Assembly: GCA_030608985.1 (NCBI GenBank)
Contig: JAUWDC010000021.1
Location: forward strand, 1 to 8,998
Length of the DNA stretch: 8,998 nucleotides
Reading direction: 5' to 3'
Origin: Desulfobia sp.
GTDB taxonomy: Bacteria; Desulfobacterota; Desulfobulbia; Desulfobulbales; SURF-16
Part shown: in pieces, positions 5,699-8,998 of the stretch
How the letters are laid out: each line of letters starts with the position of its first letter
Position numbering within the stretch: position 1 is the stretch's first letter
The notes under the pieces: generated by a model
What the model was told of the DNA's origin: nothing
Seen by the model: only the letters and a program-made list of their open reading frames with translations
The model's database searches: none
Position numbers and translations under genes: made by a program

Positions 5699-7183
5699 AT
5701 GTATCAACCGGCGTTCAAAGACTTTCAAAAGCTTGCTGGGAAAGCAGGTATTATTCCTGTTTTCCGTGAGATAATTGCTGATCTTGATACTCCGTTGACT
5801 GTTTTTGCCAAGGTTGCCGGTGAAGAGAACCATGCTTTTTTGCTGGAGAGCCTTGAAGGAGGAAAAAAATGGGGAAGATATTCTTTTATCGGATTTGACC
5901 CGATTCTTACCTTTGAGAGTTTTGGTGAACGTGTTGAGATAAAGCGGGGTGACGTTGTTGAGCAGCGTCAGGGGGATCCTTTAGAGTTGCTCCAGGAGGT
6001 TCTGGAATCTTTTAAGGTAGGTCGGGATAATGATTTTCTTCCCCGGTTTTATGGAGGGGCAGTAGGATACCTGGGATATGATATGGTTCGTTTTATGGAA
6101 AAATTACCAGAAATGAATCCACCTCAGGATGTTTTTCCGGACAGCTCATTTATGATTCCCCGGCTGGTACTCATTTTTGATAACTTTCGCCAGACCCTCA
6201 CGGTTGTTAATTGCGTTGAAACTGACGGCAGTGAAGACCCAGAAGCACTCTACCGCGATGCACAAAATAAAATTGACAGCATCATTCAGCGCCTGAGGAC
6301 AAATCCTCTTCCTGCGGATATTGCCCAGTCAGTTAAGGCTGAAAAAAAGCACGATTTTCAGCCCAATATGACAAAAGAGTCATTCAAGAAAATAGTAGCC
6401 CAGGCTAAAGAGTATATTCTTGCAGGTGATATTATCCAGGTTGTACTGTCACAGCGATTCCACAGCAAGACAGACTTGTCTCCACTTATTATCTATCGCG
6501 CCCTCAGGCATATTAATCCCAGCCCGTATCTTTTTTATGTGAAGCTTGGTAATTCAGTTCAGATTGGATCGTCTCCCGAGATACTTGTCCGGCTGGAAAA
6601 TAATATGGTTGATGTACGTCCTATTGCCGGAACCCGTCCGCGCGGTAAGACAAAAGACGAGGACATCGCCCTGGAAAAAGAACTTCTGGCTGACCCGAAA
6701 GAGCGGGCTGAACACCTTATGCTTGTTGATTTGGGGCGTAATGATGTTGGCAGAGTGGCAGAATATGGTACGGTGGAAACCCATGATCTTCTAATGGTGG
6801 AGAAATATAGCCATGTGATGCATATTGTGTCCGGTGTCCGCGGTAAACTGGAAAAGGGAAAGGATCAATTTGATGTGGTCCGTGCCTGTTTCCCTGCCGG
6901 GACAGTGAGCGGAGCTCCTAAAGTCAGGGCCATGGAGATCATTGAGGAATTGGAGTCGGAGCGGCGTGGTCCGTATGCCGGTGCTGTCGGATATTTTGGA
7001 TTTTCCGGCAATATGGATTTTTGCATTACCATCAGAACATTTGTTATGAGTGGAGATGATCTCTGGGTCCAGGCCGGGGCAGGAATTGTCGCCGATTCCG
7101 ATCCTGAAATGGAATATCAGGAAACACTCAATAAATCACGTGGACTGCGAAGAGCAGTGGAACTTGCCGAGAAAGGATTGTAA
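5699..7183 (+). CDS. trpE: Anthranilate synthase component I
   Basis: TrpE makes anthranilate from chorismate, using ammonia delivered by TrpG; this is the first committed step of tryptophan synthesis. The protein has 494 residues, normal for the family. The N-terminal domain carries LLES at 48-51, the segment that binds tryptophan for feedback inhibition, so the enzyme is probably allosterically controlled. The chorismate-utilising domain spans about 224-480, with IGSSPEILVR (289-298), PIAGTRPRG (308-316), LMLVDLGRNDVGRV (340-353), YSHVMHIVSGVRG (370-382), FPAGTVSGAPK (398-408) and GAGIVADSDPE (460-470). The start ATG is preceded by AAGGGA at a spacing of eight. It reads into trpG after a six-base gap. 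LLES and the paired trpG argue for TrpE rather than PabB. Confidence 0.96.
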   Translation: MYQPAFKDFQKLAGKAGIIPVFREIIADLDTPLTVFAKVAGEENHAFLLESLEGGKKWGRYSFIGFDPILTFESFGERVEIKRGDVVEQRQGDPLELLQEVLESFKVGRDNDFLPRFYGGAVGYLGYDMVRFMEKLPEMNPPQDVFPDSSFMIPRLVLIFDNFRQTLTVVNCVETDGSEDPEALYRDAQNKIDSIIQRLRTNPLPADIAQSVKAEKKHDFQPNMTKESFKKIVAQAKEYILAGDIIQVVLSQRFHSKTDLSPLIIYRALRHINPSPYLFYVKLGNSVQIGSSPEILVRLENNMVDVRPIAGTRPRGKTKDEDIALEKELLADPKERAEHLMLVDLGRNDVGRVAEYGTVETHDLLMVEKYSHVMHIVSGVRGKLEKGKDQFDVVRACFPAGTVSGAPKVRAMEIIEELESERRGPYAGAVGYFGFSGNMDFCITIRTFVMSGDDLWVQAGAGIVADSDPEMEYQETLNKSRGLRRAVELAEKGL

Positions 7184-7189
7184 AGGGAT

Positions 7190-7780
7190 ATGATTGTCAT
7201 CATCGATAACTACGACTCGTTCACGTATAATATTGTCCAGACTATCGGCGGGTTTGGAGTAGACCTGCGGGTGTTTCGTAATGATGAGGTGGAAATTGCC
7301 GCTATTGAGGAGATGAAGCCGGACAGGCTGCTGATTTCTCCTGGGCCGTGCACCCCTGCAAAAGCAGGAATTTCCATTGCATCAATACAGCATTTTGCTG
7401 GAAAGATTCCTATACTTGGCGTATGCCTTGGACACCAATCTATTGGTGAGGCGTTTGGCGGGCAGACAATACGTGCCGGCCGGATCATGCATGGGAAGAC
7501 AAGTCCGGTTTACCATGATGGTAGAGGAGTGTTTACCGGTCTTCCCAGTCCTTTTGATGCCATGCGATATCATTCCCTGGTGGTGAGTGATCTGCCGGAA
7601 TGCTTTGAGGTGAGTGCCCGTACTGATCAAGATGAGCTTATGGGGGTGAGGCATAAAGAGTTTATGATTGAAGGAGTTCAATTTCATCCGGAATCAATCA
7701 TGACCCCTGATGGAATACAGCTGCTGAAGAATTTTGTCAGTTCTGATTATCCCAATATGATGAAGTCGTCAAAACTATAG
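7190..7780 (+). CDS. trpG: Anthranilate synthase component II (glutamine amidotransferase)
   Basis: TrpG splits glutamine and passes ammonia to TrpE. It is a class I glutamine amidotransferase of 196 residues. The oxyanion region is LLISPGPCTP (47-56). The nucleophile is C79 in GVCLGHQ, and the His/Glu pair is H166 and E168 in VQFHPES. The NYDSFTYN start (7-14) is typical. The ribosome binding site AGGG overlaps the end of trpE, so the two are probably translated together. The same family can serve para-aminobenzoate synthesis, but the trpE partner makes the Trp role likely. Oddity: the last residues, MKSSKL plus the stop, are read from the left end of the repeat at 7758-7878. The original C-terminus may have been slightly different. 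Confidence 0.95.
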   Translation: MIVIIDNYDSFTYNIVQTIGGFGVDLRVFRNDEVEIAAIEEMKPDRLLISPGPCTPAKAGISIASIQHFAGKIPILGVCLGHQSIGEAFGGQTIRAGRIMHGKTSPVYHDGRGVFTGLPSPFDAMRYHSLVVSDLPECFEVSARTDQDELMGVRHKEFMIEGVQFHPESIMTPDGIQLLKNFVSSDYPNMMKSSKL

Positions 7781-7878
7781 ATTAACCACAGAGCACACAG
7801 AGACCACAGAGAAATCTTTTTATTACAACAGTTACCTCTGTGATCTCTGTGTGCTCTGTGGTGAGAAATACTTTTTAC
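7758..7878. repeat. CACAGAG hairpin repeat element, copy 2
   Basis: This is an element of about 121 bp, collinear with copy 1 at 2805-2919. Three CACAGAG units in 9-bp steps form a 27-base left arm (7785-7811). The right arm (7836-7862) carries three CTCTGTG units. The arms are complementary apart from one mismatch and enclose an AT-rich loop of 24 bases. Flanks match copy 1: TGATGAAGTCGT on the left and GTGAGAAA...TTTTTAC on the right. It fills almost the entire trpG-trpD gap and overlaps the last codons of trpG. In the trp transcript it would form a very stable hairpin, which could protect the upstream mRNA or lower trpD expression. There is no T-tract directly after the stem. Confidence 0.9.
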
Positions 7879-7903
7879 AAAAAAACCATCTACAGGAGAG
7901 GCA

Positions 7904-8926
7904 ATGATTAAAGAAGCAATTGGCAAGGTTGTCACCCATACTGATCTATCTGAACAGGAAATGATCGGCGTGATGGATGAAGTTATGAGTGGAAGTGCCA
8001 CAGAGGCACAGATTGGCGCTTTTATTACTGCTCTCCGAATGAAAGGAGAGACTGTCGATGAGATTGCTGGTGCTGCCAGAGTAATGAGGGAGAAAGCAAC
8101 GAAGGTAACGACCCCAGGCGCAGGAGATGTAATAGATATTGTTGGGACAGGTGGTGATGCCTCCGGAACATTTAATGTGTCCACCACAACCGCCTTTGTT
8201 GCTGCAGGAGCCGGCCTTATTGTTGCAAAGCATGGAAACAGAGCTATCTCCAGTCATTGCGGCAGTGCAGATGTCCTCGAGGCATTGGGGGTTAATTTGA
8301 ACTTGACGGCTGAACAGATTGGTCAATGCATCAGCCAGGCAGGCATTGGGTTTATGTTTGCACCAATGCTCCATGGGGCAATGAAGCATGCTATTGGCCC
8401 GAGACGGGAAATAGGAATCCGGACTGTTTTCAATGTCCTTGGACCTTTGACCAACCCTGCCAATGCAAATGTGTATCTTCTTGGCGTTTATGCCCCTGAA
8501 CTTGTTGAGACTCTTGCTGGAGTTCTGGCAAGATTTGACGTGAAACGGGCTATGGTGGTCTGTGGGGAAGGGAACATCGATGAAATAACAATTACCGGTG
8601 AAACAAAGGTCGCGGATCTGGTTGACGGAAATATTAGAAGCTATACGATTAAACCTGAAGATGTGGGATTAAACCGGGCATCTCTCAGTGATATTCGGGG
8701 GGGGGATACTGCTGAAAAATCGGCTGACCAGCTTCGTTCAGTCCTGAGGGGAGAAGCCGGTCCATGTCTTGATATGGTGTTGATGAATGGAGGGGCCGCT
8801 CTAATGGCAGCCGGCAAGGTAGCTGATTTGCAGAGAGGTGTTGATCTCGCCCGCCAGACCATAGAGTCCGGTGCTGCCATGGCAAAACTGGACGCTCTCG
8901 TTGCGGCCAGTAACGAGATTGATTAA
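7904..8926 (+). CDS. trpD: Anthranilate phosphoribosyltransferase
   Basis: TrpD transfers phosphoribose from PRPP to anthranilate, the second step of the tryptophan branch. The 340 residues match the stand-alone enzyme, so it is not fused to TrpG. Visible motifs are GTGGD (81-85) and NVST (91-94) for the PRPP pyrophosphate, KHGNR (109-113), FAPMLHGAMKHAIGPRREIGIRT region (152-174) around anthranilate, LGPLTNP (179-185), and the metal pair D226-E227. An AGGAG site lies five bases before the ATG. It follows trpG across a repeat-filled gap and would normally be followed by trpC, outside the window. A run of nine G at 8697-8705 (residues RGGD) could be prone to slippage, but the frame is intact. 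Confidence 0.97.
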   Translation: MIKEAIGKVVTHTDLSEQEMIGVMDEVMSGSATEAQIGAFITALRMKGETVDEIAGAARVMREKATKVTTPGAGDVIDIVGTGGDASGTFNVSTTTAFVAAGAGLIVAKHGNRAISSHCGSADVLEALGVNLNLTAEQIGQCISQAGIGFMFAPMLHGAMKHAIGPRREIGIRTVFNVLGPLTNPANANVYLLGVYAPELVETLAGVLARFDVKRAMVVCGEGNIDEITITGETKVADLVDGNIRSYTIKPEDVGLNRASLSDIRGGDTAEKSADQLRSVLRGEAGPCLDMVLMNGGAALMAAGKVADLQRGVDLARQTIESGAAMAKLDALVAASNEID

Positions 8927-8959
8927 AAATATAGCAAATCACAGAATGCCTGCCTTAGA

Positions 8960-8992
8960 CAGAGGACAGAGAACAGAGGACGGAGGACTGAG
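8960..8992 (+). repeat. Heptad tandem repeat (CAGAGGA type) after trpD
   Basis: Consecutive 7-base units read CAGAGGA, CAGAGAA, CAGAGGA, CGGAGGA and a partial CTGAG. The array starts 34 bases after the trpD stop and may be cut by the window edge. It is the same repeat type as at 1394-1428 but on the opposite strand. Confidence 0.7.
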
Positions 8993-8998
8993 TGTTGC

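Noticed and set aside
7747..8187. 146-codon minus-strand ORF across the trpG-trpD gap
   Set aside because: It runs antisense through the palindromic repeat and trpD, so it is a shadow with translated repeat (HHRAHRDHRG).

Overview
The window looks like a chromosomal housekeeping segment of a Gram-negative anaerobe of the Desulfobacterota (former Deltaproteobacteria) type. This rests on overall protein character, moderate G+C and the class of CACAGAG and CAGAGGA intergenic repeats. It is an inference, because no marker in the window fixes the taxon. There is no rRNA, tRNA, CRISPR array, transposase or prophage gene.

Left part, minus strand: a compact unit reads right to left as cdaA (diadenylate cyclase), cdaR (YbbR-domain regulator), glmM (phosphoglucosamine mutase) and tlyA (rRNA 2'-O-methyltransferase). 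cdaA and cdaR overlap by 28 bases, and glmM and tlyA overlap by 8. The cdaA-cdaR-glmM order is the one known from Firmicutes. It ties synthesis of c-di-AMP to synthesis of glucosamine-1-phosphate for the cell wall. A 115-bp hairpin-forming repeat fills the gap between cdaR and glmM. Beyond tlyA lie about 460 bases without a convincing gene, then a 38-codon minus-strand ORF (65-181) with a good ribosome binding site.

Middle: a 398-base AT-rich divergent intergenic region separates cdaA from rpsT (ribosomal protein S20). It holds a likely extended -10 promoter for cdaA and a sigma70-type promoter for rpsT. rpsT starts with TTG and ends at a strong intrinsic terminator. Next comes a roughly 127-bp imperfect inverted repeat, then a weak AU-rich terminator-like hairpin just ahead of trpE.

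Right part, plus strand: trpE, trpG and trpD encode the two anthranilate synthase subunits and anthranilate phosphoribosyltransferase, the first two steps from chorismate to tryptophan. trpE and trpG are 6 bases apart. trpG and trpD are separated by a second copy of the CACAGAG hairpin repeat, which also encodes the last residues of TrpG. The window ends in a 7-bp-period repeat of the same kind as one found inside the start of tlyA.

The genes are ordinary. The unusual content is the repeats, which have become part of gene ends (TrpG C-terminus, CdaR stop codon, TlyA N-terminus), the leader region of trpE, and the Firmicutes-like c-di-AMP operon. I did not find a clear new enzymatic or defence system.
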